A DNA stretch of 32,326 nucleotides from Smithella sp. SCADC (GCA_000747625.2 JQDQ01000121.1:1-32326), one strand, 5' to 3'. Positions 20,599-28,831 are shown, numbered from the stretch's first letter. A program made the numbers and translations. The notes: generated by a model from the letters alone, not told the origin.

Positions 20599-20890
20599 AG
20601 ACGGCCTCGCGGTCAATCCGTGCTTTTAGATATTTGTTCATCATCGCCCGATAACGAATCACATCTACGGGCATTTTGAATTTTTCTTCCAACGCTTCTT
20701 TAATGTGCACCATGTAAAATAAATCAGGCTCATTCATCTCCACAATCACATCCACATCGCTGTCGTCACGAATCTCGTTGCGGGCAAAAGATCCGAAAAT
20801 GCCTATTTTTGTGACTCCATATTGCTTTTTCAGATCAGGCTTAATCCTGCGTAACTCTTGCAGGACGGTTTCCCGATTATTTATATTCAT
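20591..20890 (-). CDS. mntA: MntA-like nucleotidyltransferase antitoxin
   Basis: This 99-residue minimal nucleotidyltransferase has the signature GSFARNEIRDDSDVDV, the GSx10DxD motif with Ser34, Asp45 and Asp47. MntA-type antitoxins neutralise HepT by adding AMP to the tyrosine of its active site. The gene overlaps hepT by 8 bp, the normal arrangement. It appears intact although its partner is frameshifted. Such pairs are common in defence islands and near CRISPR loci. Confidence 0.9.
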   Translation of the reverse strand: MNINNRETVLQELRRIKPDLKKQYGVTKIGIFGSFARNEIRDDSDVDVIVEMNEPDLFYMVHIKEALEEKFKMPVDVIRYRAMMNKYLKARIDREAVYV

Positions 20891-20967
20891 ACTCCCGCCT
20901 CAATAACCTTTATTTTGTTATATTATACCATAATTAGCTGAAATTTTAATATCAATTAAATTAATTT

Positions 20968-21108
20968 TAGCCAGGCTCAGTCTCTGGATTTTTTTTATGA
21001 GGTACAATTTGAGAAATGATGGTCATTTCTTTCCCCTGAATGTCAATTTTTTCAGCCGTTATTTCCGCCCTGTAGTAATCTCTATGATCTTCATTCCCTG
21101 CTTTCTTC
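20968..21108 (-). pseudogene. Unrecognised coding relic
   Basis: The minus strand reads about 45 codons without a stop, NEDHRDYYRAEITAEKIDIQ and onward to NPETEPG and TAA. The composition looks like a real protein end rather than random sequence. There is no start codon with a ribosome-binding site in frame. I do not recognise the family. Confidence 0.35.
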
Positions 21109-21256
21109 TTTTGAAACTATTTTAAAGATGCTGCCTTGAGGCAGATTATTTGTTGAGTGCTGTGTGTGCTTTTACAATACAATTGCATGTCATTACCATA
21201 AAAAAATATTGGCAAGTCACTTTTGATTCGCAAAATTTTATTTTGTCTTACCACCC

Positions 21257-21289
21257 CTCCACCCCCATAGCATGTCCTATGAGAATAAT
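21257..21289. repeat. Dispersed short motif, copy 2
   Basis: CTCCACCCCCATAGCATGTC matches copy 1 with one change (CATG for CGTG) and shares the TATGAGAA tail with copy 3. It lies just downstream of the Schlafen-like relic. Confidence 0.6.
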
Positions 21290-21325
21290 TTTTTTGCTGT
21301 TCGTTCATGCCTCCGTCACATCGCT

Positions 21326-21453
21326 TCACTTTACCACTTCCCACCGCCCTGCCTTTTTGCCACCTTTGCGTTGCAGCACATTCTTAGCTTTCAATTTAAG
21401 GTTTTTCTTTCCCTGAATTTGAGTTCAATTGTTTCGTCTTCCTTAAAACCCAT
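21326..21453 (-). pseudogene. Relic of a Schlafen/AlbA_2-type ATP-binding regulator
   Basis: A start with GGAGAC upstream gives MGFKEDETIELKFRE, like the N terminus of AlbA_2/Schlafen-domain regulators. After a shift the sequence reads LKAKNVLQRKGGKKAGRWEV, like the C-terminal winged helix of the same proteins. The several hundred residues expected in between are missing. Both ends surviving while the middle is lost suggests an internal deletion. Confidence 0.5.
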
Positions 21454-21605
21454 ACTCAGTCTCCTTCATGCCAATGAATTATCTTTTGAATCGATTGTGT
21501 TTATTCCTCTTTTGCCGTCATCGGCAGTTATTTCCAAAATTGCTTTTTTCATCAACCATTGTCACCGGCTGTTTTTTACCTTCACCTTTGTGCTTGCTTA
21601 CTATG

Positions 21606-21650
21606 CATCCACCTCCGGCGCTTCGCGCCACCCCCGCCAGCGGGGGACAT
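21606..21650. repeat. GC-rich extragenic palindrome
   Basis: GGCGCTTCGCGCC and CCCCCGCCAGCGGGGG are two adjacent perfect hairpins. This double-hairpin form is typical of REP/BIME-type intergenic repeats. Confidence 0.6.
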
Positions 21651-21729
21651 TGCATTCCATCCTCTCTTATGTCTTGCGCCTCGAACCTCGCGTCCCCCAA
21701 AGGTGTATGGTTTTGATTCTACTCTTTCC

Positions 21730-21760
21730 CGACCCCCATAGCGTGTCCTATGAGAAAATA
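21730..21760. repeat. Dispersed short motif, copy 3
   Basis: ACCCCCATAGCGTGTCCTAT followed by GAGAAAATA is the third copy of the motif seen at 20035 and 21257. A weaker match (GTGTCCTATAAGAAAAT) lies near 29441. Confidence 0.6.
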
Positions 21761-21821
21761 ACTTATATGTAATCTGTAACGTATATTTGTGAGCATATTT
21801 TTAAATATGTCCATCATAAAT

Positions 21822-21912
21822 TCCGGATTCCCGCCAGAAGCATGCGGGAATGACAGATGGCGATGGATTCCCCGGTCAACCGGTATTCGCCGGTCTGCGC
21901 GCTGGGGAATAA
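21822..21912. repeat. Palindromic intergenic repeat
   Basis: GGATTCCCGCCAGAAGCATG is followed by CGGGAATGACAG, and further on by GGATTCCCCGGTCAACC and GGGGAATAAC. These are inverted pairs of the GGATTCCCG/CGGGAATGAC type that is widespread between genes in proteobacteria. Confidence 0.6.
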
Positions 21913-21962
21913 CAATTTTGATCTTGATACCTCTGTCAAACAGCATAATTACAAACATATTA

Positions 21963-22616
21963 TCACCGGTACACCTTTTTCATCTTTTCAATTTCATTTT
22001 TTATTTCCATTCGCAGTGATTTTGGCGACACAACTTCCACCTGCGCGCCGTATTTTAGTATTTCGCGTTTGATTTCCCGGAAGTCGGACACGGGTATGGT
22101 GAGGCAGAGTCTGCCGTCTTTTTTTATGACAGTCTTCTGCGCCGGATGCCAGGCCTGTTCGGCAATCCAGGAAGAAACGTCTTTGGAAAAACACAGACAG
22201 ACTTCATTTGTTGCTTTGCCGTGGAAGATGCCAAAAGTGTGACGGATATATTCTCTGACTTGTTCAGCGGCAAAACGGGTAACAATTTTATTTTCACAAG
22301 GCGTGATTGATTTGATGCGCAATAAAACAAAATCCCTGAGTTCATTTTTCAACGCGCAGTGCGCAATGATATGCCATGTGCCCCTGTAGTGAAGCAGGTG
22401 CAGCGGCAGAATGTCGCGGGTGGCCGTTTCGGAATTATGCGGCGAAGGGTATTCTATTCTCACGGGTTTGGCGGAAAGCAGGGCTTCGAGCATCGCGTGA
22501 TATATTTTTTCGGCTGTTTTGGAATATTCAATATTGCGGACTGAAACTTTATTGCTCAAGTCTTTGATTTCGCTGTGAAACCAGAGAAATCTTTCTAAAA
22601 TGATTTTCGATGCCAT
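21963..22616 (-). CDS. WYL-domain protein lacking its helix-turn-helix
   Basis: This 217-residue protein has the WYL ligand-sensing domain at about residues 45-125 (VRIEYPSPHN, ILPLHLLHYRGTWHIIAHC) and the WCX-type C-terminal part. Family members are usually about 320 residues, with an N-terminal winged helix followed by a linker. Here the first 18 residues (KIILERFLWFHSEI) resemble the start of such a protein, but the sequence jumps directly to LSNKVSVRNIEYSKTAEKIY, the region just before WYL. About 100 residues of DNA-binding domain appear to be deleted in frame. It may be a non-functional remnant or a ligand-binding protein without DNA binding. WYL regulators are often linked to CRISPR and phage defence. 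Confidence 0.8.
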   Translation of the reverse strand: MASKIILERFLWFHSEIKDLSNKVSVRNIEYSKTAEKIYHAMLEALLSAKPVRIEYPSPHNSETATRDILPLHLLHYRGTWHIIAHCALKNELRDFVLLRIKSITPCENKIVTRFAAEQVREYIRHTFGIFHGKATNEVCLCFSKDVSSWIAEQAWHPAQKTVIKKDGRLCLTIPVSDFREIKREILKYGAQVEVVSPKSLRMEIKNEIEKMKKVYR

Positions 22617-22761
22617 GACGAATCCAAAATCGATGGATTTTACAACTTTGAGAGCAGATTAATAATGCGAGTATATAATAAAGAATGGATTGGAAAGTCA
22701 ATTAAATAAAATAGCGTTATAAAATAATGTTTAAGACCCGCTTCCGTTTCCGGCTTTTTTA

Positions 22762-24222
22762 TTACTCTTCCGGTGATAAAATTCTTAATCTGCTGTGTTT
22801 TCGACTGTAAAAGAAGTATATGCAAAAACCTATTGCCATCCAGACAATAAGACGAAGCCACGTATCAAACGGCAGAAATATCATCTGAAGAAGAGTTACG
22901 ATGGCACCCGCAACAGGAACAAACGGCACCCACGGTGTGCGAAAAACACGTGGATATTCCGGATGACGATAGTGCAGAACAAGCACGCCTATACATACAA
23001 TGGTAAATGCCAGTAAGGTTCCTATGGAAACCAGTTCTCCGAGGATATTGATGGGAAAAAGGCCTGATATAATTGCCGCGACACATCCTGTCAGAATTGT
23101 CGGTACATACGGCGTTTTGAAACGCGGATGTACGCGGGCAAATGCTTTGGGGAGCAAACCATCCCGCGCCATTGCAAAAATAACACGCGGCTGAGCCATG
23201 AGCAATACGAGAACTACGGAACTTAATCCGGCAATAGCGCCAATTTTAATGAACGGCCTGAGCCACGCTATACCGGGACCTGCGGCATTAACCGCAACAG
23301 CGATAGGATCCGGAACGGCAAGTTCCGTATATTTCATGATGCCGGTAAGCACGGCTGTCATCAGGATAAAAATAATCGTGCAGACAACAAGCGATCCCAG
23401 TATGCCGATAGGCATGTCGCGCTGAGGATTACGCGCTTCCTGAGCTGCGGTAGAAACCACATCAAAACCGATATAGGCAAAAAAGATTACGCCCGCTCCG
23501 CGTATTACTCCGGTCCAGCCGAACGAACCGAACTGACCTGTATTTTCGGGTAGAAACGGCGTCCAGTTGGCAAACCTGATGAAAAAAATTCCCACTACGA
23601 TAAAAAGAACAATGACTGTCAGTTTGACAAGTACGATAAAATTGTTAACCCGGGTCGATTCGCGAATGCCGATAACCAGCAGTGTTGTCATAATTCCCAC
23701 GATAAAAATGGCCGGACAATTCAAAATTGCTCCGGTCGTACTCCAGCCATCCGTAACTGAATAGGAAAACGGAGACTGACAGAAAATTGCGGGAATGTTG
23801 ATATTAAAATCTTTCAGAAAGCTCACCACATATCCCGACCAACCCACTGCAACTGTTGACGCTCCGAAAAGATATTCCAGCACAAGATCCCAGCCGATTA
23901 TCCATGCCATAAATTCGCCCAGAGTAGCGTATGCATAGGTATAAGCGCTTCCGGAAATTGGAATCATCGAAGCAAATTCGGCGTAACACAGGCCGGCCAG
24001 AGCACATCCGAACGCGGAAATGACAAAGGAAAGTATAATGGCGGGACCGGCGTAAGTTGCCGCAGCCTGGCCTGACAGCACAAAAATTCCCGCACCGATC
24101 ATGACACCTATTCCAAGGCTGATCAGTCCCCCCGGTCCAAGCACTCTTTTTAGTTGATGTTGTTCACCCTCAGGCTCCGCCATGATAAGCCGTAACGGCT
24201 TTCTTGCGAACAAACCTTTCAT
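22762..24222 (-). CDS. APC-family amino acid permease
   Basis: This 486-residue membrane protein belongs to the amino acid-polyamine-organocation family, close to cationic amino acid transporters of the YfnA/CAT type. The first transmembrane segment carries GIGVMIGAGIFVLSG, the typical unwound substrate-binding helix, and ISGSAYTYAYATLGE follows in helix 3. About 12 hydrophobic segments are visible. It should import amino acids using the proton or sodium gradient. It is transcribed alone on the minus strand, with a terminator and the tetR gene upstream. It looks intact and unrelated to the defence genes. Confidence 0.93.
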   Translation of the reverse strand: MKGLFARKPLRLIMAEPEGEQHQLKRVLGPGGLISLGIGVMIGAGIFVLSGQAAATYAGPAIILSFVISAFGCALAGLCYAEFASMIPISGSAYTYAYATLGEFMAWIIGWDLVLEYLFGASTVAVGWSGYVVSFLKDFNINIPAIFCQSPFSYSVTDGWSTTGAILNCPAIFIVGIMTTLLVIGIRESTRVNNFIVLVKLTVIVLFIVVGIFFIRFANWTPFLPENTGQFGSFGWTGVIRGAGVIFFAYIGFDVVSTAAQEARNPQRDMPIGILGSLVVCTIIFILMTAVLTGIMKYTELAVPDPIAVAVNAAGPGIAWLRPFIKIGAIAGLSSVVLVLLMAQPRVIFAMARDGLLPKAFARVHPRFKTPYVPTILTGCVAAIISGLFPINILGELVSIGTLLAFTIVCIGVLVLHYRHPEYPRVFRTPWVPFVPVAGAIVTLLQMIFLPFDTWLRLIVWMAIGFCIYFFYSRKHSRLRILSPEE

Positions 24223-24308
24223 AGCCTCAGTCCTTCTGTAATTTATAGCGTATCATAGCGCTTTTTTATGGCTGAAATATATAAGGAAATCTTGTTTGTA
24301 TGTCAAAT

Positions 24309-24336
24309 AAAAAACCCGCTTTCACACGGGTTTTTT
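24309..24336. terminator. Rho-independent terminator after tetR
   Basis: AAAACCCG and CGGGTTTTTT form a stem around CTTTCACA, with A runs and T runs on both sides. It lies downstream of the tetR stop on the minus strand and upstream of the permease, and its symmetry would allow it to work in both directions. Confidence 0.85.
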
Positions 24337-24416
24337 ATTATTATTGTTTTTTAATGTATGATTTAATTAGCTATTGCTTCTGATTAAAGGGCGTTTGAGA
24401 AGTACTGTATCGTATG

Positions 24417-25148
24417 TCAAAATAATTTTGATCGCGCCCTTGAACTGCCGATTCTAAGGATTTTTCGAACCTTCTGACTTTTCTTTTCTTCTCTGCTTGT
24501 GAAGCCCGGGATGAGGACGAACTGCAGGGTCTCCTTGACCATTTCGATGTACTCTTTATGGTTGAGTTTGACCATGGGACGGAAGAAGTTTTCTCCGGAG
24601 ACAAAATTATGAATGCCGTTCATAACTGTCAGGACCTCCAGCATGCCACTGGGAGGTGTTTTTTTTGCGTCCTTTGTCAAACCCATTGAGCGGGCAATGT
24701 CGCCGGTGAATTCCGGGACTTTGAAATCAATTATCATATCGTGCCTTGTCTTGCTGAAATATCGATGGAACATGAGATTCGATACTTCGGGATTGGCGAA
24801 CAGGTAGTCCGTCATCAAAGCTATGGCAATTTTTATACGTTCATCCAGGGGACGGCCATGAATTATTTTTTCCACCGCGCTAAGCTCACGTCCCAAGTCG
24901 CGGTTCATGTCGAGAATGACGGCCTCATAGAGGTCCTTTTTGTCACCCCAGTGGTAGTGCAGTGTGGAAATGTCGATGCCAACTTCCTTGGCGAGCATCC
25001 TGGTTGTCGTACCGTGGAAACCGTATTCACCGAACACGATACGCGCAGCGGCAAGAATCCTTGCCTTCATCGATTCAGGGTCTTTGCGGGCTTTTTCGAG
25101 GGCTGTTCTCATTTTTTTTATTTTATAGTACGCTTTCATCGTTTGCAA
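24417..25148 (-). CDS. TetR/AcrR family transcriptional regulator
   Basis: This 243-residue protein has a TetR helix-turn-helix at about residues 25-75 (ILAAARIVFGEYGFHGTTTR, then VGIDISTLHYHWGDKKDLY). The C-terminal ligand-binding domain is divergent. The start is uncertain: Met1, Met4 and Met13 are all possible, with none strongly favoured by a ribosome-binding site. The lysine-rich tail (KKSQKVRKILRIGSS) is unusual. TetR proteins in syntrophic bacteria often control fatty-acid genes, and a thiolase relic lies upstream, but no operator was confirmed. CAAGTT and AACTTG flank the upstream region as a weak inverted repeat. Confidence 0.88.
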   Translation of the reverse strand: MQTMKAYYKIKKMRTALEKARKDPESMKARILAAARIVFGEYGFHGTTTRMLAKEVGIDISTLHYHWGDKKDLYEAVILDMNRDLGRELSAVEKIIHGRPLDERIKIAIALMTDYLFANPEVSNLMFHRYFSKTRHDMIIDFKVPEFTGDIARSMGLTKDAKKTPPSGMLEVLTVMNGIHNFVSGENFFRPMVKLNHKEYIEMVKETLQFVLIPGFTSREEKKSQKVRKILRIGSSRARSKLF

Positions 25149-25200
25149 GTTTATTTTTCAATGTTTGCTTGAACAACTTGTCTCATGTTAAAATAAACTA

Positions 25201-25819
25201 TCAGGGACAATCCATGTATCTGCATTTATTTTCCAGATTATACCGCGCCTTTTGCTTGGCCAGTTCATTTACTATACACAGGCCGCCACCAAGCTTACAG
25301 GGATCCATTTGCAGTACTCTATTGTTCAACCGGTCATACATTTCCGGATCCTTGATAAGTGCAGCAAGGTACCTTGCCTGCAATACATCCATCACTCCAA
25401 ATTCACCATTTTCCGCCCTGTTGCCGTTAGCAAATGCATCTCGGGAAGATTCAGCTCCACCGCCCAATGCCATCCTGAACATCCATAATCACATCCGGGG
25501 TTTCCAACTGCAGCGTTACCCGCTTGGCAAGATTGACCCCATACCAGGTCAGAGCTTTCAAATCATATTTAGTCAGGAATTTAACCGCATCATAAACAGT
25601 TGTCCCACTTTCTAAAGCTTTACGAAATTTAGAATTATTGACTTTCATGGCTCGCAAAGTATATTCTGTTCCAACCGTATAAAGAGATATAAAGTAACGG
25701 CGGTATTCTGTACGGTGTGCCTTGTTGCCGTACACCCGGATACACCCACGGCCAGAAAAACAATTAAACTGATCATTTAGGTTATGCGCTTTCGGAATTG
25801 GAGTTTCAGCAATAAACAA
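25201..25819 (-). pseudogene. Unrecognised protein gene, probably frameshifted
   Basis: Two overlapping minus-strand ORFs (25451-25819 and 25201-25482) look like halves of one gene. The first ends PDVIMDVQDGIGRWS. One frame over, GGGAESSRDAFANGNRAENG continues smoothly to a stop at 25201. Removing one C near 25460 would join them into about 200 residues. The 5' half starts from a TTG codon close behind the thiolase stop, with no clear ribosome-binding site. I recognise no domain; it contains a Tyr-rich segment (GTEYTLRAMKVNN) and a CRYMDCP end. Two separate small genes are possible but less likely. Confidence 0.45.
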
Positions 25820-25828
25820 ATTTCAAAG

Positions 25829-26996
25829 CTAAACTCTCTCGAATATTGTCGCCGGGGCCTGCCCGCCGCCAGTGCAGAGGGTCACCAGGGCGTATTTCGC
25901 TTTCCGCCGTTGCAGTTCATGAATCGCGGTGACACTGAGACGGCACCCGCTGTTTCCCACAGGGTGTCCCAGCGCCATGGCGCCGCCATTGACGTTGAGT
26001 TTCGTCATATCGGCCTTGACCTCTTTCGCCCAGGCCAGCGGGATCGGCGCAAAGGCCTCGTTCACTTCGAAGAGGTTGATGTCGTCCATTTTCAAACCAG
26101 CCATCTTGAGCACTTTCGGCGTCGCCGTCATGGGGCCGGTGAGCATCAGCTTAGGGTCGGAGCCAACTACGGCGTTGGCCACGACGCGAGCCAGCGGCGT
26201 CAGCCCCAGTTTCTTCACTTTTTCACCGCTCATGAGCAAAATCGCGGACACCCCGTCCGTAACTGTGCTGGAAAGACCGGTCGTCATCCAGTCGGTTCCG
26301 GGCAATACCTTGAGACTGTCAAGTCCTTCCCTGGTAACTCCGGCGCGCATCGGCTCGTCGGTATCGCAAAGGATTTTGTTACCGTCCTTGTCCAACCCCT
26401 GAACCGTCATGATCTCTTTCTTAAAATAGCCTTCTTTCGTGGCCTTTAAGGCCTTTTCGTGACTCGCGATAGCAAAATCCTGACACTCTTCCTTGGTTAC
26501 TTTCCACTGGTTGGCTACGGCTTGAGCGGAGACCATCTGGTTCGGCATGCCGTAACGGTCTAAGTATAATTGCGTGATTGGATGACCCGCATTCTCTCCG
26601 TTGGGTAACGTGCCTTGCACGTCGGAGCTGATGGTATACTTGGACATGAGCTCGCAGCCGCTGGCAATTACCGTATCCATAGTCCCCGCGGCTATCATAG
26701 CCAATCTGTATCGTGGAAAGGCTGCTCCCGCACTGGCGGTTCACGCTGATACCTCCCAGCGTCACCGGAAGCCGTGATGATAGAACACCCATTCGCGCAA
26801 TGTTGAATCCCTGTTCGCCGATCTGGTACACGCATCCAGTGATAACATCGTCTAATTGAGTTACGTCAAGTTGGACGCGTTAGGCAACCTCGTTGAGTAC
26901 AAGAGCAAGCAGTTCCGGGGCTATGTATTCACGATAATACCCTTTTCGCCTGCCAACCGGTGTTCTGACAGCACTGACAATAAATACATCTCTCAT
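25829..26996 (-). pseudogene. Acetyl-CoA acetyltransferase (thiolase) pseudogene
   Basis: Thiolases cleave or form acetoacetyl-CoA in fatty-acid and butyrate metabolism. A good AGGAGG site and ATG at 26996 start MRDVFIVSAVRTPVGRRKG, the classic thiolase N terminus. Codon 39 is TAA (26880-26882). The frame then continues through GCVYQIGEQGFNIARM and the active-site Cys segment NRQCGSSLST. Near 26705-26711 one extra base shifts the frame, and the rest (MIAAGTMDTVIASG, NVNGGAMALGHPVGNSG, LCTGGGQAPATIFERV) is complete to 25829. One stop and one frameshift in an otherwise well-kept gene imply recent inactivation. Confidence 0.92.
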
Positions 26997-27246
26997 TCAA
27001 TACCTCCTGTTGAATTAAATAAACCGCTCCCCTCTAAATAACTGATTTGCAACATTGACTATCCGACCGCCGTCGAAACGGCATGGTGGTGAAAAAACGT
27101 ACTGAGAGAGGAGTTACATCCTCTCCAGTCTTTTGAGACAGAACTGTACAAGAAGACTTACATATTCCTGCCTTTGTCTTTACGTGTTATGAATCTATTA
27201 AAACTAATACAAAGGCCCACAAGTTCGGAGTTGCTCCCATTTCCTT

Positions 27247-27292
27247 CTTCCATATAATGATACCATCATTTGATGGTATCATTATATGGAAG
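27247..27292. repeat. 46-bp perfect palindrome
   Basis: A 22-nt arm beginning CTTCCATATAATGATACC is followed by TT and then the exact inverted copy ending GGTATCATTATATGGAAG. No mismatch was found. There is no T run after it, so it is not a typical terminator. It may form a cruciform or be a dimeric recognition site. Confidence 0.95.
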
Positions 27293-27467
27293 TAATATAA
27301 AAGTTAAGTTTATTTTTAATGTTTAATTTCTTCAGATATTTCTTCTGATGGGAGTACGAACAGTTTATTCTTTTATTTTTTCTTCCAGCGGACCGGTTTC
27401 ATGATAAAGGCTAGTGCTTTTCCCCATGTTGATAAATCTTATAACACGTCTCTGGACTAAAAGCAAC

Positions 27468-27495
27468 AAAAACCCGCTATTTCTAACGGGTTTTT
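27468..27495. terminator. Rho-independent terminator next to the tRNA fragment
   Basis: AAAAACCCG and CGGGTTTTT form a stem around CTATTTCTAA. It lies about 30 bp beyond the CCA end of the minus-strand tRNA fragment, the normal place for a tRNA terminator. Confidence 0.85.
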
Positions 27496-27526
27496 GCGCT
27501 TCCTAAGACTTTAATGGATTATGGCT

Positions 27527-27575
27527 TGGTGGGCGATGTGAGATTCGAACTCACGGCACCTGGCTTCGGAGCCCG
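27527..27575 (-). tRNA. 3' half of a tRNA, probably tRNA-Arg(CCG); likely attachment-site remnant
   Basis: On the minus strand the sequence from the anticodon loop (GGCTCCGAAGCC) through the T arm (GTGAG-TTCGAAT-CTCAC) to ATCGCCC, A and CCA is well formed. The 5' half is missing: no GGGCGAT acceptor strand or proper D arm precedes it. Integrases of the tyrosine class often insert in tRNA 3' halves and leave such a displaced fragment. A decayed integrase gene begins 270 bp away. The anticodon is inferred because the anticodon stem is imperfect. Confidence 0.6.
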
Positions 27576-27845
27576 ATACATGCCCTTTACCACTTCATTC
27601 AACATTTTACGCTCATTTACTATATCTCAATAGTTTAGGTAAGTTACATTTACCTTGACTTACTGTGAGATTTTTGTATATTCATCACCAAGGTTGGAAA
27701 TTGATGCACTTGGTTTATGATCTGATAACGAATAAATTTTCCCAACCTTGAACATATGATGAGAAAGAACTCTACATAAATTATAGAGCTATGTACACAC
27801 TTTATAATTATTTGTGAAATAAATTTTCCAACCTGCAGAGGTATT

Positions 27846-28482
27846 ATGAAGAGATTTAAAACGAATTACAAAGGTGTATTTTATCGTATTGGCGATAGAA
27901 TAAGCAGTCCGGGTAAAGAAAAAATATTTTACATCGTCTTTTAAAAAGACGGCAAAGTCTTTGAAGAAAAAGTCGACCGTCAATTTGCCGATGACATGAC
28001 ACCTTCCAGAGCAAGCAGGTTCCGCGCTGCCAGAATCGATGGAAAGCGTAAATCCCGTAAAGAAATAAGAGATGAAGTAAAAGCAGCAAAACAGGCAGAA
28101 GCCGGTAAAATGACTATTGCACGTCTATGGGATAAGTATGAAGCACATAAGTCAGAATTAAAATCTATAAATATAGAAAAGGGAAGATGTCAAAAATATT
28201 TATTACCTGAATTTGGAAATAAAGAACCACATGACATTATCAAGCTTGACGTTGATCGTTTGCGTATTAAACTGTCAAAGAATTTGAAACCGCAATCCGT
28301 TAAACACGTATTAGGATTGCTCAAGCGTATTGTTAATTTCGGGGTCTCCATGCAGTTATGTGAGAATTTAAATTTTAAAACTGATCCTATCAAAGTAGAC
28401 AATTTAAAAACAAAGATTTAACCTCCGAACAAAGTAAAGCGGCTTTTAACAGCAATTAATAATTCAAATGACAATAAACGGG
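27846..28482 (+). pseudogene. Tyrosine recombinase (integrase) relic
   Basis: An ATG at 27846 reads MKRFKTNYKGVFYRIGDRIS, like the arm-binding N terminus of phage-type integrases. A TAA at codon 33 (27942) interrupts it. The same frame continues from 27945 through DDMTPSRASRFRAARI and the core-binding helices (MTIARLWDKYEAH, QSVKHVLGLLKRIVNFGVS). After NLKTKI the frame shifts (DLTSEQ in another frame), then VKRLLTAINNSN resumes. The catalytic domain (R...HxxR...Y) is absent because a hairpin element begins at 28483. The gene is dead but marks an old integration next to the tRNA fragment. Confidence 0.8.
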
Positions 28483-28641
28483 ATAGGCGTGAAATGGCTG
28501 TATATTTGTGATTAGCTGAATAGGTGTTGCTTATGCAGCGGCAAGCGACATGCTGAAAGCCTCGGAGCGATAGCGAAATAAGCGGCACACTTTTTCAGCG
28601 GATAAAATCACAAATTATGAATATAGCCTTATCATGCCTAT
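28483..28641. mobile_element. Hairpin MITE-like element of about 159 bp
   Basis: The left arm (28483-28520, starting ATAGGCGTGAAATGGCTG) and the right arm (28594-28641, ending ATAGCCTTATCATGCCTAT) are long imperfect inverted repeats, with TTTGTGATT/AATCACAAA and AGCTGAA/TTCAGC blocks pairing in order. It cuts off the integrase relic. The left 45 bp recur exactly at 30397-30441. No transposase is inside. The following 28642-28778 shows no gene that I can recognise. Confidence 0.75.
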
Positions 28642-28778
28642 ACCAACCTCAAGCAGGGCGGGAAAATCAGATGTAGCTTGGTGGCGCCGGAAACTAGGCG
28701 TTTGTAATAAGCAGAAAAGGGGAAGGGTTGGGCTACCGAGAAGATTTGCTCCAAATACAAAGCCCTATTAAAAAATAC

Positions 28779-28812
28779 TTGACCTTATCTCCTTGTTGTG
28801 CTACATTGTAGC
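28779..28812 (+). promoter_or_regulatory. dinJ-yafQ promoter with overlapping operator palindrome
   Basis: TTGACC (28779-28784) and TACATT (28802-28807) are separated by 17 bp, a good sigma-70 spacing. The -10 box lies inside the palindrome GCTACATTGTAGC (28800-28812). This is the expected place for the DinJ-YafQ complex to bind and repress its own promoter. TGGAGGT precedes the dinJ ATG. Confidence 0.8.
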
Positions 28813-28831
28813 CCAATGGAGGTAATTATAT

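Larger units (their letters stand above)
20891..21962. other. Gene-poor stretch with gene relics and short repeats
   Basis: No intact gene is visible in this 1.07 kb. It holds two coding relics (20968-21108 and 21326-21453), two copies of the dispersed CCCCCATAGCGTGTCCTA motif, a GC-rich extragenic palindrome near 21606-21650 and a palindromic repeat near 21826-21910. The listed ORFs here are low-complexity or antisense readings. It looks like a graveyard of deleted genes. Confidence 0.6.
27000..27845. other. Intergenic stretch between thiolase relic and integrase relic
   Basis: No protein gene is visible. The stretch holds the 46-bp palindrome, a rho-independent terminator, the 3' half of a tRNA, and three copies of a TTTTCC(C)AACCT motif (inverted at 27689-27702, direct at 27732-27750 and 27820-27835) in front of the integrase relic. 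Confidence 0.7.

Noticed and set aside
21150-21772. Several plus-strand ORFs rich in Leu, Ser and Pro
   Set aside because: They run across repeats and antisense to the Schlafen-like relic, with no recognisable domain.
22795-24007. ORFs in other frames across the permease
   Set aside because: They are shadows of a 486-residue membrane protein with a clear APC signature.
24741-25615. 143- and 217-residue plus-strand ORFs opposite tetR
   Set aside because: They are antisense to the TetR helix-turn-helix gene and the relic beside it, with no domain of their own.
27527-27620. Complete tRNA gene on the minus strand
   Set aside because: No 5' acceptor strand pairs with ATCGCCC and the D arm is not formed, so only the 3' half is supported.
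28483-28641. Integron attC site
   Set aside because: The long inverted repeats recall attC, but I found no paired GTTRRRY/RYYYAAC core sites and no integron integrase.
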